DNA from: Lantana camara
Taxonomy: Eukaryota > Streptophyta > Magnoliopsida > Lamiales > Verbenaceae
Length of the DNA: 64,000 nt
NCBI GenBank assembly: GCA_037501455.1
Contig: CM074861.1
Span: 92,667,001-92,731,000 of the forward strand
Reading direction: 5' to 3'
Part shown: piece after piece, positions 10,129-21,729 of the stretch
How the letters are laid out: every line of letters starts with the position of its first letter
How positions within the stretch are numbered: position 1 is the first letter of the stretch
The notes under the pieces: generated by a model
What the model saw: the letters and a program-made list of their open reading frames with translations, nothing else
Told to the model about the DNA's origin: nothing
Database searches by the model: none
Made by a program: the position numbers and the translations under genes

Positions 10129-11649
10129 ATGAATTCTGAAATGGACTCTATGTACTCCAACAAGGTATGGACCTTGGTAGATCTTCCTGAAGGCGAGAAA
10201 GCTATAGGATGTAAATGGATCTACAAGCGAAAGCTTGGAGCTGATGGAGAAGTGGCAACCTACAAGGCTAGGTTGGTTGCTAAGGGATACACTCAAAGGC
10301 CAGGTGTTGACTTTGAGGAAACGTATTCCCCTGTAGCAATGCCTAAATCCATTCGGATACTTCTAGCCATAGCTGCGTACTATGATTACGAAATATGGCA
10401 AATGGATGTGAAAACGGCTTTTCTAAATGGAGATTTAGATAAAGACATTTATATGGAACAACCGGAAGGTTTCATATCCAGTGGGAGCGAACAGAAAGTC
10501 TGCAAACTCCAGAGGTCCATATATGGACTCAAACAGGCGTCTAGAAGTTGGAACATCCATTTTGATGAGACAGTCAAATCGTTTGGTTTTATCAAGAACG
10601 AGTATGAGCCATGTGTTTACAAGAAAATCAGTGGGCGAGTCGTACAATTTTTGGTGTTGTATGTAGATGATATCTTACTCATTGGGAATGAGAAAGATGT
10701 GCTGCAAACAACAAAGACTTGGTTGTCTACTCAGTTTTCCATGAAGGACTTGGGAGAAGCTTCCTTTATTCTCGGTATAAAAATCTATAGAGATAGATCA
10801 AAGAGATTAATAGGTATGTCCCAAGTTCAGTACATAGACAAAGTACTGAAACGATTCAGTATGGAGGAATCTAAGAGAGGATTCCTGCCAATGAGACATG
10901 GGTTGATCCTCTCTAAATCAATGTGTCCTAACACTAAAGAAGAGAAGGATAGGATGTCTCGTATACCCTATGCATCTGCAATAGGGAGCATAATGTATGC
11001 TATGTTATGTACTAGACCTGATGTCGCATACGCTTTGAGCGTTACAAGTCGATTTCAGTCAAACTTTGGTGAGAGTCACTGGTCTTCCGTGAAATCCATC
11101 CTTAAGTACTTGAAAAGGACTAAGGATTTATTTCTTGTATACGGCGGAAAGGGAGAACTGAAATTAGAAGGATACACCGACTCAAGCTTCCAGTCGGATG
11201 TAGACGACTTTAAATCCACGTCCGGATTCATATTCCGGTTAAATGGTGGTGCAGTAAGTTGGAAAAGTTCCAAACAAGAAACTACTGCCGACTCTACTTG
11301 TGAAGCGGAGTATGTAGCTGCATCAGAGGCAGCGAAAGAAGGTGTGTGGATGAAAAACTTCATCCAAGAGTTGGATGTAGTGCCTAACATTGCTGACCCG
11401 GTTGTTGTCTTTCACGATAATAACGGAGTGGTTACGCAAACAAATGAACCAAGAGCTCATCAGCGGTCTAAGCACATCCTAAGAAGATTTCATCTAATTA
11501 GAGAAATCATAGAAAGAGGCGACGTTATTGTGGAACGTGTACCCTCGGCAGAAAACGTAGCAGACCCGCTTACTAAACCTCTTAGCCAAAAGATCTTTGA
11601 AGGACATCTCCAGGAGATGGGTCTTAAGGCTATGGGCAATTGGCTCTGA
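10129..11649 (+). CDS. pol: copia-1 reverse transcriptase and RNase H part of the polyprotein
   Basis: This is the in-frame continuation after the TAA at 10123. RT copies element RNA into DNA; its Asp residues are in QMDVKTAFLNG (residue 93) and LYVDDILLIGN (YVDD at 178-181). RNase H follows, with acidic residues D351 (YTDSSF), E392 (EAEYVAASEA) and D430 (HDNNG), and removes template RNA. The copia-typical C-terminal 'DPLTKPL' block is present before the stop at 11649. The Met at 10129 is an internal codon; no independent start is implied. The rest is open and all catalytic residues are present, consistent with a recently active copy. Confidence 0.93.
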   Translation: MNSEMDSMYSNKVWTLVDLPEGEKAIGCKWIYKRKLGADGEVATYKARLVAKGYTQRPGVDFEETYSPVAMPKSIRILLAIAAYYDYEIWQMDVKTAFLNGDLDKDIYMEQPEGFISSGSEQKVCKLQRSIYGLKQASRSWNIHFDETVKSFGFIKNEYEPCVYKKISGRVVQFLVLYVDDILLIGNEKDVLQTTKTWLSTQFSMKDLGEASFILGIKIYRDRSKRLIGMSQVQYIDKVLKRFSMEESKRGFLPMRHGLILSKSMCPNTKEEKDRMSRIPYASAIGSIMYAMLCTRPDVAYALSVTSRFQSNFGESHWSSVKSILKYLKRTKDLFLVYGGKGELKLEGYTDSSFQSDVDDFKSTSGFIFRLNGGAVSWKSSKQETTADSTCEAEYVAASEAAKEGVWMKNFIQELDVVPNIADPVVVFHDNNGVVTQTNEPRAHQRSKHILRRFHLIREIIERGDVIVERVPSAENVADPLTKPLSQKIFEGHLQEMGLKAMGNWL

Positions 11650-11664
11650 GGGCAAGTGGGAGAT
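11650..11664 (+). other. copia-1 polypurine tract
   Basis: GGGCAAGTGGGAGAT lies directly before the 3' LTR and is the expected primer for plus-strand DNA synthesis. The same sequence occurs in copia-2. Confidence 0.9.
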
Positions 11665-13632
11665 TGTTAGAGTAGTGCCCTAGAAGAGCCAAATAGTTTA
11701 GGCCTCTTTTTGTAAACTACTCTTATTAGCAGCAATTTGTGACATTAATGAAATAATAAATGTAACGTTTCATAGTCGCTTAATTCTATGTGGCCACTTC
11801 ATCATATCTCATTCAAGTTTATTAATTGCATATTATAACTGTTTGTGTATGGATGAAACCCCAAGGTCACACTGAGCTACGGGACTTGACCTCGCATAGG
11901 GATGGAGGTTATGAAACAAGTCTCTATGGCGTGACCTAAACCAACTCCAAGTCGAAGAGTCTAATAAGCACGGGGATGTTGACTTGACTCGTTTGAGACT
12001 TGCTCATACGACGTGCCTTTTAGAAAGGTTACTTTGTTTCATAAGTATTGAATGTAGAGACATTCACATGCGTATGGGGGTGCTTGTTAGGGAACAAGTA
12101 CACTGAGGATCCCGACAGGAACACCTCAATGGGGTAAGGCTTTTACGCCTTAATGATGAGGTTGGTTCCCTAGTTATGGTAGTGTCTAAATGGTCCTTAG
12201 ACTTGAGGCTCCATTGATGCTCTGTGCATGACAAGGGCAATGTTTGATATGCGCCTAGAGATTCATGGGTTCCATGAATCTCGTTATGGTTGTATGTTGG
12301 CATTGTTCGAATCATGTATGGGGGCATATGAGAGGCCAACATAGAATCTATCGCTCGTCTAGAAGAACGAGTGAATCACCCATGAGTTCTATTGTAGCAC
12401 ATTCCACTTAAATCCTTGCGCAAGGTAGTGAGATCTAAATTAGGAAATGAGTTTCCTAGAGTGTTAGATCAAATGGAATTGCTATTAGAATTAATTCATA
12501 GCATTAGGACTAATAGGGTTCTATCATTCCCATGCCCTAAGTCCTAATCGGGGATTGGACGATAGAAGGATCTTATCTCACGGTATCCATGAGACTGAAA
12601 GGTTCACAACATAAACTTCACCTGTTGGATGGGTGGTCATGAGCTTGTCACTAGACATCGATCATGATCTGTAGGTACTGATTAATTAAAAGGAGTTTTA
12701 ATTAAACAGTGATTAATTGAAAGAGTTCAATTAAATCAATAAGATAAAAGATTATCTGAAATACCACATTAAGAATGTGGGCCTACTACTATTCATTGGT
12801 GAACCTAAGGGGTCACACAATGACTCGAATTGAACAACAAGATTATCTAAAGATCAATAGAGATTGATTGATGAATTAAAAGAGTTTAATTTATGAGAGA
12901 GTAATTAATTAATAATTGTATTAATTAATTTATGCTTAATTGTTAAGCTATTGAGAATAGATGTTAAAGAGTTAACATTAATTTAAATAAGTGTATTTAA
13001 ATTAATTGGACTTGAAATTTAATTAGGAGTAATTAATTTTTAAGTCCACAAATTTAATTAGATGTTGGACTTTTGATTTAATTGTTGTGATTAAATTAAG
13101 TCCACTAATTAAATAAATATTGGGCCTTTTAATTTAATTAGTAGTAATTTAATTAAAACCCATTATATCAACTAGCTTAGCCCATAAGGTTTTTGACCTA
13201 GGGTTAAGCATATAAACAGATTTGTGAGAAGAAAGAAATGATCGTTGTTTTTCTTCTTTTCTGCTTTCTCTCCAAGTCTCTCTCTTCTCTCTCTTTTCTC
13301 AATACAGTATTGAGAATACTATTAGATAATCAATATCTAATTAGTGTTCTAGTGTGCTAATTGATTACTTATTCAATTACGAGTCGTGGACTACCTTAGA
13401 GGAATTCCGCGTGGGATTCTTGGAAGAAGATCGGATAGAAGAGAAGCGGGTAGGTTTTGGAAAACCTTCTAGTCATCGTCATCAATAGGAAGCGAAAGAG
13501 GTATTTGATTTTTCTTTGATTTAAATCGTAAATCTTTAATCAAAGGTGATCTTGTTTGGAATTCCGATAAATTGGTTTTATAATCCCTAAAAATTTCAAT
13601 TTCCGCTGCGTTAGGGTTGACGAATTCCAACA
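11665..13632 (+). repeat. copia-1 3' LTR
   Basis: This 1968-bp copy of 3636-5603 shows no difference on reading. It is followed by ggctg, the target-site duplication. Confidence 0.97.
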
Positions 13633-13637
13633 GGCTG

Positions 13638-13830
13638 TCGAAGAGACGGTACCGATTCTCAAGCTCCCGACAGGATTCCAACACCTGCAAAAGAGGGTAA
13701 AGACGACGTTCAACGGCAAGAATCTGAAGGGAAAAAAAAGGAGTAAAACAAGGCAAAGCGCGAGAATCGGCTTCTCCATGTAAGCACCGACCACTACCCA
13801 CCACGAGACAAGCAGCTCTGAATTCACTCC
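13638..13830 (-). other. Possible exon remnant cut by copia-1
   Basis: On the minus strand, a pyrimidine tract ending in TTCAG at about 13729 is followed by an open, helix-like frame. It includes LESCRELENRYRLFDS and continues through the ggctg target into the flank left of copia-1 near 3600. The protein is not recognised. It may be a gene fragment or chance. Confidence 0.25.
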
Positions 13831-14640
13831 AAATAAATCACTCTAATTATGTTACTGCCGACAGAGTGGTACTTCAAATTTGTTACTTTGATAGCGGTGA
13901 TGATTATGCCATAATTCAATGTGATTATATAGGTTCTTTGAACACAGAGTCCATATGGGTGAAGGAGACATAATCCGGCTGGTATTCCTAATCATAACCT
14001 CAAGTCCTCAACTCAAGATTAGAGCAAATCTTTAACTCGAGATTAGAGTAAATCTTTAATTTAAGATATGGATAAATCCTGGAAGAGTTATGGTGAAAAT
14101 CTGATTCTATTAATTGATTAATTGGGATGACTTAATCTCGATTAAGATAGAATTCAAAAAAAAAAAAAAACATCCCAAGCCTGCATGCACACGAGATGTG
14201 CCTATATCCACCAAGAATCATTTGCAGAGTTGATGTCTGGAGAGAATTGTAGGTGTACTCTTCTTGAAGCATGTGTGTGTAAATTTGGGCCTATTTTGAA
14301 ATAAGTCATGATCCATTAAAGAAGGAATGGGGTCCAACTCCCGTTAATTTGAGAGGAGGTCTGGCAGAGCCTATTTGGTTTCAATGGGCTAAGTCATGGT
14401 GCATTGAAGTTCTTTCTTTTGTAAAAAGAAACACACAAAGGGTCCCGTAAATTAGTCCAAAAACAAATGTTTATGTAAGCTCATGGGCCATATGTTTCCT
14501 CCAAAAGTTGGTTACATATTTTCAAGTTCATAACAGTGCAATTGTCAAGTCCGAAATCAAAGTGACGATGTGAGCCCAAGGTTGTTTAGGATTTGGGGTT
14601 CTAAATTAATTACTTCAAATTTCGTCGACAGGATGCTTGG
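13831..14640. other. Unassigned AT-rich sequence
   Basis: No coding frame or element end is convincing. The stretch contains a 24-bp triplicate repeat and a poly-A run at about 14155-14171. Confidence 0.4.
14011..14082. repeat. Three tandem copies of a 24-bp unit
   Basis: ACTCAAGATTAGAGCAAATC begins unit 1 at 14011. Unit 2, at 14035, differs at two positions, and unit 3, at 14059, is diverged. They are head to tail with no spacer. Confidence 0.8.
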
Positions 14641-15875
14641 TACGTCTTTCGCCGAGCTTTGAAGTGTGGCATTTGTGGACGGATTAATTTTCGTCGAATT
14701 AAAATGTGACACGTGTAAAATTAAATATTAATTATCAAATTTAATTCATTCTATTTTTATATTTTTTGGATAAATACTAAATCAAAGTCCATAAAATATT
14801 TAAATAGTTGATTTAATTGATAATTTTAATATTTATTTTGTCATCAAATCAAGTATCGACACGTGTCAAAATTGAAGTGTTCCGGCCAATCAAATCAAGT
14901 CTTGTAGTTCAGTTGGTTATGACCAATCAAATGATGACATGTGGCATGTTTCAATACACACCAATCAAGTCAAGACATGTGGTTTATTTTTTTTTCTTTA
15001 ATATAAATCTATATTAAAGTGATAAATAAATAAATAAGTTTGATATTATCCCTTTAATAAATAAATAAATTAATTAAGGGATAATTATCACAAAGCTCCA
15101 CCCTACGCCTATGAATAGAGTCATTCTACAAACAACTCTCACAACTTGAAGAAGCAAAGAAGCAAGCCGCAAAACACGGAGAAAGAAGCCCTCAGGTGTT
15201 CTTCAGCATCTTCAATGGCGTTCTTCGTAGAAGTCAGCATCCTCTTTCAGGTGTTTGATCCGGCAGCAAGACATCGAAGTGGTGTTTCGGCGTTGCTCTC
15301 CTCAAAGATCAAAGCGAGATTCAAGCGTGTTCGCGTTCTTCATGGAAATCAACCAAATCGAAGCCTCCGATCCGCAACAAGGCGTCAAGTCTGCGAATCC
15401 GGCGTTTTTCTCAAATCAAATTCGAATGTGCTTCTAGCGTGTTATTCGGCGTTCTTCGAGAAAGTCAACAAACTGAGGCGTTCAATCCGCAATCAAAGCA
15501 TCAAATCCAGATTTTGGCGTTGCTCCTCAGCAAATTCAAATCAAGCTCAAATCAACATCAAAGGTGTTCATCGGCGTATTCTTCGGTGTTCATCAAATCA
15601 AGGCGTTTAATTCGCGATTAAGTCAAAAGACCCGCGATTAATGTTTTCAGGAACAAATCAAATCTAACGGAAGATCGAAGCTCCAAAGTCAACAAAGGAG
15701 TTTCAAACTTTCCGTACTTCAACAAATTCTTGTAGGAGGAATCAGAGGAATAAATTAGAGATTGTATCCGCAAGTTCAAATAAATCAATAAAATTCATTT
15801 GTGATCATTTTTCTTGTGTTTAATTATTTAATTAACAAGAAATTGAGCTACACCAGGATTGACTATTTTCGTTGT
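14640..15875 (+). repeat. LTR-like noncoding stretch, possibly a solo LTR
   Basis: The first part has ACACGTGT and ACATGTGG boxes within repeated 'accaatcaa' motifs, as in plant LTR U3 regions. A weak TATA-like tatgaata (15109) precedes a purine/A-rich leader with repeated 'ggcgttcttc' and 'atccgcaa' phrases (15190-15650). An A/T-rich, polyadenylation-like end follows near 15840. No matching second LTR or clear target duplication was found, so the ends are approximate. Confidence 0.35.
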
Positions 15876-15879
15876 TTTT

Positions 15880-16161
15880 TCAACCGAATTAGCAACAGAA
15901 ACTCGGTTGCAATTAGCAACCTAACTTTCTATTGCAAAAACAATAAAAAAGTTTGACCATTCAAGTTCTTTTGCAACTGATATTGCAACCAGATGTTAGT
16001 TGCAAAATGTTTGCAACGGATTTGGCAACCGACAATTCGGTTGCAAAGCAAAGTAGGCAAATTTTGGTTATCAGTTATAAATTCGGTTGCTAAATCTGCA
16101 AATTTGCAACCGAATTTTTTCGGTTATAAATTTTCGGTTGCTAAATCAATGTTTTCTAGTA
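15880..16161. mobile_element. CACTA-like (En/Spm) terminal remnant
   Basis: The stretch is crowded with GCAACCGAA-type subterminal repeats in both orientations (caaccgaa, cggttgc, gcaaccg). It ends in gttttctagtagta, which is the reverse complement of a CACTACTAGAAAAC-type terminus with one changed base. The partner terminus is not visible. Confidence 0.5.
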
Positions 16162-16307
16162 GTAACAGTCGTTGATCTTTGTCTTGAATATTGATGTTTG
16201 TGTTAGTCGGAGAAACTTTAATTTATATTTCGGATGTTGTTTGTAATGACTTAAGTTTATGACTTTATGTATTGCCTGTTGCTTAAGTTGGTTGAATTTA
16301 ACGACAT

Positions 16308-17437
16308 GATTGGTATGATGGAATTGGGTGGGAATGGAACAAGCATTCCCACATCCATTCCGAAACCCTTGATTGGTACAAAATGTGATTGGGAATACTC
16401 ATTACTGAGGTAATGTTCATTCCTACAAACATGGGTTTATCCATTCCTTAGGCACCCCATGGTATTAGTCATTCTCAATTTTCAAATTTTATTTACTTTT
16501 TAGGGAGAATTACATCCAACTACCCTCAGTTTAGGCCTAATTACAACCCGACCCCTATTCTTTTAAACATTACATTGTAGTCCCTATATTTCTTGTTTTG
16601 TGTGAGGTCCATTAATGAATTTTGTAAAAGTACACTTATGTCCCTGAAGGTTTTGTGAGTGTTACATATAATGTATGACCAAAAATGCAAAATCGTCCCT
16701 AAAAGTATACAAAAATTAACAAATTAACAAGGCTTAGGGACTACACTTATATTGTTATTTTTTATTATTACGAATATTTATTCTGATTGAAAATTTAATA
16801 AATTGCATTTAATATATGTAAAAATAAATATAAATATAAATATACTATATATTATATATTTAGAAATACATTTTCAATATATTATTTTATTTACTTATAA
16901 ATTCATAGATATGCATAATAGATTAAAATATTCATTAAATACAAAATTTGGCATATATATTAAATTTAGTTTCAAATATCATACATTATATTATATATAA
17001 TAAAATCATATAATCTACGTATAAATATGAAAATATTAATACCATTTCTTATTAATAACTTTATAATATTTATACGTATATATAAATCTCAATCTCTCTC
17101 TCTCTCTCACTCACTCACTCACACACACACAAATATTAATTTTTAATTTTGAGCAATATTGTGTTTTCATATGTAATATATTGTAACTATTTTATATCGA
17201 ATGTCTTATATAACTATTTTAATCATGTATTTAATCATCATTATTAACAATATTATTAGTTATATTTTTATTTGTGAATAATATGACAGAAAATAAATCT
17301 AAAATTTTTATTCCATTCCTAACTTTAGTACTGAATGTGCCAATAATAGGAATGCTATAATAAATCATTCCATTCCATTGTCCATTCCATTCCAAAATTC
17401 ATCTTTTCCTGCCTCATTCCGTTCATGCATACCAATC
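16308..17437. mobile_element. Non-autonomous TIR element (~1.1 kb)
   Basis: The ends read GATTGGTATG inward on both strands, followed by imperfect inverted GGAATGG-rich sequence for about 60 bp. The interior is AT-rich and noncoding, with a CT/CA microsatellite at 17095-17131. A second mobile fragment may start near 16502 (gggagaattacatccaac). No clean target duplication was found, so the superfamily is not assigned. Confidence 0.5.
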
Positions 17438-18052
17438 ATTCCGTAAGAGTTTAAGTTCCTATACACTGTAATGCTTAAGTGTCTGTTGCTTTGGTTGGCG
17501 TGTTTAATAGTTTTTTGAGATAATTACGAACTCCCCCTGAGATTTGGCAAAAATACAGATTCCCCCCTAAGGTTTGAGAAATTACGAATACCCCCTAAGG
17601 TTTACATTCTCTCTCACAAATTACCCCAACCGTTAATAATGGTGTTAATTTTTGCTGACGTCAGCAATATTATTTTTAAAAATTCCAATCATACCCTTAG
17701 GGGGTATATTGTAGTAATATTGAAAGTGTAATGATATATTTGTAGTTAAATTTGTATTTTTTAATTTAAAAATTTATAATTTAATTAATATTTATATTTT
17801 ATTTATAAGTATAAATCGGAATAAATATTTCATGCATATTTATTCCAATAAAGTATGATAAAAGATTACATATTCCACTTTATGTTTATGTCTTAGTTTT
17901 ATGCATATTTTGCATAAGTTTATTTAAATTTTGTTCGTTTAGAATAATAAATTTTTTTAATGAAATAGAAAATTACAACAAACATGTTAAATTCACATAA
18001 ATATCTATCAAAATTATTTAAACAAATATTTTGAACATTGATGTTTCTAGTG

Positions 18053-18646
18053 TGATCGTGCCAAAATCTCCGCGGGATGATCGATCGAGAGATCCGACGC
18101 GGTCACTCTATTTGTTGATGGGGGGAAATGGCCGCCTGACTGCTCGAATTCTGCAAAGGTCGACAAACGTGAGCTCCGAGGCCAACTCGGGGGAGATGGG
18201 TGCGAGACCCGGGTTGGCACTCCGACGCTCAAGTCAAGATCGGTAAAGATGACCGAAAAGATTGAATGGTGAAAAGTGTTAGGTGGAAAAACTTACCGTG
18301 CAATAAATGAGGAGGGGGTATTTATACAGAGAGGAAAGAGAAATTACCGCCCCGACGTGGTGGCGCGGGGAGCTGACAGGTGCCCCATTAAGGCTGTGCA
18401 TTAAATGCTCGGTCGGCCACTACGCTAGTGGAATAGTGCGCTGGTCGATCGGAGATTTGGGGTCGATCGAAACGGTTCGGTTGGTTCGAACAGTTAGGTC
18501 GGTATTCCTGTGCGGTAATTCTCGTGGGGTAAATGAGCCTCTGAGTGGGACGGTCGAAGGGTGATCTCCGAGTGAGAATTGACCTCCGATCATGCACGTG
18601 GGGCAAGGTGATTGGCTTAGATCGACAGCGGGTACGTGCCACGTCA
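18053..18646 (-). repeat. Tat-1 3' LTR
   Basis: Reads TGATCGTGCC...GTGCCACGTCA on the plus strand. It pairs with 28140-28732. Confidence 0.95.
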
Positions 18647-18659
18647 TAAGCCCCCCGAA
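18647..18659 (-). other. Tat-1 polypurine tract
   Basis: The minus strand reads TTTCGGGGGGCTTA up to the LTR edge, the expected plus-strand primer position. Confidence 0.8.
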
Positions 18660-18769
18660 ACGTCATCTGCTAGGGCTCATGTGGCAGTGGCGTTTCAGAT
18701 CCCAAGAGTGGGACCCGCTGCAATCATCACGCCGTTTCATCTTCTCGATTCCCGCCCATTTTTTATCTC

Positions 18770-18778
18770 TATAAATAG
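18770..18778 (+). promoter_or_regulatory. TATA box of the Tat-1 antisense gene
   Basis: TATAAATAG lies 322 bp upstream of the antisense ATG, on the opposite strand to gag-pol. A matching TATAAATAG is found at the same place in Tat-2. A 5'-UTR intron starting near 18927 (AAAAAG|GTAATA) is possible. Confidence 0.6.
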
Positions 18779-19091
18779 TTCCCTCTGTAAATCCATTTGT
18801 TACTTTTGCGAAAGAGAATTGAAGAGAGTTTCGAGCCATTCTCGATCGATAAAGAGTCCTTTGTGTGTCGAATTTCGGGGTCGCTCGCTTTAGAAGAGGA
18901 CTGTTCGAATCTTCGAAAAACAAAAAGGTAATATTTCCGATCTGTTGTTCGATTTTCTTTCTCTGTGCTTTTTATTTTGTTTCCGATTGCTTCGAGGGAG
19001 AGGTGTACCACTTCCCTCTTCGAAGACTTCCTCTCCCTCGATTTGTTCGTATCCGAGCTACACCATAAAAACGAGGTTTTTGTCCTGTAAG

Positions 19092-21729
19092 ATGTCAACA
19101 AATCGAGCGGAGACCGGCCCCAGAGGGGAGGGAGTGGCGACCGCGAGTGAGAGCTCGAGTTCGGACACATCTGGGTCGAGTTCGACGTCGGATTCTGGAG
19201 AGAGCGTGGAGACTAGGTCGACGAATCCTCAGGGGAGGGATGAGTTCGTCGAGGTCGTAGAGGTTTCGGAGCCTTTGTCTGAGGATGAGACGACATAGGT
19301 GGTAGTACCTCGGGAGCCAGGAGAGGTGACGTCGACTTCAGGTCGACTAGAGGAGGAAGAAGAGGACGAGGAGGTGGAGGTGGAGAATTTAGAGCCAGAG
19401 GGTTGGCTACAGAATGACCCTCGAGCCATTACCTGTTCGATATCGGAGGACAAACTGGGAGAGGTCCAGAAATGGTTGTTTGGGGGGGCTCCGGAGTACG
19501 GGGGTTATCGAGTGATAAGGCCCCAGTCAGGAGATCGCATGACCGACCCGCCGCCCAACTGTATCGCGATCAACTACTTGGCGGTCAAAAATGGGTTTAG
19601 GGTGCCCATTCCCGAGGAGATGGTTTACTTCTTTAACACCCTTAGGATTAGTCCATTGCAGTTGATGCCCAATTCTTACGCCATGGTAAACGGATTGAGG
19701 GCTTTGTTGAGGTGCTTGGGAATGAAGGTCAACATCTACTGCATTTCCGAGATCTTCCAAGCCGGATTGACGACCGAGACCTCGAAGTCTGGCCCGGGGT
19801 ATATCCAACTGCAATCGAAGAGTAATTATCGGATCGTTAGGTCGCCTACTTCGTCGAACGGCAAGGGATGGAAGCAGAGATTTGTTTTCATCGAGAGTGA
19901 AAAGGGTTGGCCCGGCCTAAAATATCCGGGATGGAGCTGGGTTTCCCGGTCGGACCTTCCGAGGGGGCATCCGGGTTGGCCAAACACTTTGATGGCGACC
20001 CTGAGGAGGATGGGAAGTGTGGAGTCGGAGGACATGGTTGCTCCGCAATCACTAATCAAGCTGGGGCTCGCGCCGGGAGTTAGAAAGCATTTCGAACCTG
20101 GTATTCCGAACGAATCCCTCGAGGCCTCTCGACCATTTGTTTGTTGTTGTTTTTCTCCTTGTTTGGTTATTTTCATAATCAAGTGCCTTTTCTGTGCAGA
20201 GCAATACTTCATGTCGGCTGCTTTGAATGCAAGAAGGAAGGAGATGGCCGAGCTGAAGAAGGCGGCCGAGAAGAAGAAAATGCCCCCTCCCACCCAAGCG
20301 GAGACTGCTGCATCGACCGATGCGACGATCGAGGCTCTGCCTGAGGTTCTTGCGATGAGGACCAGTGACGCTCCCGAGAAGAGGGGGCGAACCCCATCGG
20401 GGGTCGAGGACCATGGAGCCCCCCAGGCAAAAAAGCAAAAAACCAAGGGCCAGGCGAAGTCTGGGGTCGGGGCCGATAAGAATAGAGGTCGAGAGAAGAG
20501 CCCCTTGCTCCCCATGCCACCGGCGCTTGGGCCGATTGTAGAGGTCCAGGTCGGAGCCTACTCGACCCCTCCGAATCAGGGTCGAGGAGCAATAGTGCCC
20601 CGAAACGTGGCCAGCATCTTGGCGGGGGTGCGAAGGCCCGGCGCGGGATCCTCGAGCGCGGTGCCGTGGAAATCCAGCGAAGAAGAGAAGAAGTTGTTCT
20701 TCGACTATCCAATCCTCGAGGAACCCCATTTCCCGTGCGGCCTTGAAAGTGTCAACGAGAGAGGCGAGCCCAGACGGGTCGGAACTGCCCCGAAAGACTA
20801 CCAGGCACTCGGAGCTCTTTACAGTTCGATCCAGACAACGGTCGATCATAAAGAAAGGATGGCGCTCTCCGACGACGAGATCGAGGCGTCTTGGGTCCAG
20901 AAATATTTTGCTGTAAGTGCCTGTAGAAATTATTTTTTGTGTATGGTCGAAGTTTCTGATGATCAATGATATTTTGCAGTTGGGCCAGGACTTCTTTCAA
21001 GTGGCTCGGAGAGGATGGGTTCATCGGCAGTTGAGAACGAAAGCCGAGCGGCAGGTTGAGTCGATGAGGCTCGAGCTGGAGGAGAAGGATAAGAAGCTGG
21101 CCGAGGCCATCAAGGACAAGGAAAAACTCGACCACGATCTCTTGGATGCCATAACAAATCTCTCGGAAGTCGAGAAAAAGCTGAAGGTGGCGAAGGATCG
21201 GGTGGCGAGGTCGATCCAGGAAGAGGCCGAAGCGAGAACCCGCGGCTTGGTGGAGGGAGAGAGGAAAGGCGCCAAGCTAGCTCTGGAGCGATGCAAAAGG
21301 GGCCTTGCTGAATCTGTGAACGACCTCGAGCGTCGAGGCGTTTACAGATTCATGAAGTCTAAGGCTTACGAGAAGGCCGTGTCGATCGCTAGCTTTAAGG
21401 ACGTCGAGGAAGGCTTCAATTTGTGCTTGGCTCAAGTGCAAGCGGCTAAGTATCTTCCGCTCGACTATGATCAGGAAAAGGTCGGCCTATATCAAGATGA
21501 TCCTCGTCCAGTTGAACAGGTCACCCGACCTCCTACTCCCGAGCCAAACTGGGACAATGACGAGTTTGGTTTTGCCGTGAAGTTGGCTCGATCTAGAGCG
21601 GCGGGGGAACCAGACAACGTAGCTACAGAAGAGCTCGATCTCGATGCTTCCTTCGACCCTAAAGATATGTGCCCCGAGTATTTTGGGGAGGGGGCCATCG
21701 TTCCAATCGAGGAAGGGACCAGATCCTGA
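19092..21729 (+). pseudogene. Tat-1 antisense gene (aORF), 'putative gypsy type transposon' domain plus coiled coil
   Basis: This gene runs opposite to gag-pol, in the position of the antisense ORF known from Grande and other Tat elements. The first exon starts with a Ser/Glu-rich acidic segment. After an in-frame TAG at 19296-19298 comes a conserved globular region with PEEMVYFFNTLRISPLQLMP and NGLRALLRCLGM, resembling the Pfam 'Putative gypsy type transposon' (Transposase_28) family. An intron at about 20143-20199 is inferred because the frame there codes an anomalous Cys/Phe/Ile-rich stretch and ends in TGTGCAG. A second intron at 20913-20979 (GTAAGT...TTTTGCAG, 67 bp) shifts the frame correctly into the 3' exon. 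That exon codes a long Lys/Glu coiled coil (21040-21300) and an acidic tail. Basic KKQKTK-type runs near 20430 could be a nuclear signal. Only the single TAG breaks it. The function is unknown; a DNA-binding or regulatory role is speculation. Confidence 0.75.

Larger units (their letters stand above)
3636..13632 (+). mobile_element. Complete Ty1/copia LTR retrotransposon (copia-1)
   Basis: Two 1968-bp LTRs, TGTTAG...CCAACA, enclose a primer-binding site, a 2.1-kb leader, a gag-protease-integrase-RT-RNase H coding region and a polypurine tract. The domain order, with integrase before RT, defines Ty1/copia. The 5-bp duplication ggctg flanks the element at 3631-3635 and 13633-13637. The LTRs show no mismatch on reading, so the insertion is very recent. 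The coding region is open except for one in-frame TAA between integrase and RT. Confidence 0.97.

Noticed and set aside
15146..15610. 154-codon plus-strand frame
   Set aside because: Serine/arginine-rich reading of an imperfectly repeated LTR-like leader; no domain, and other frames are also partly open.
19826..20966. Long minus-strand frames opposite the Tat-1 antisense gene (229 and 304 codons)
   Set aside because: Shadows of the GC-rich antisense exon; no gag-pol domain belongs here and the plus frame has splice signals and the family domain.
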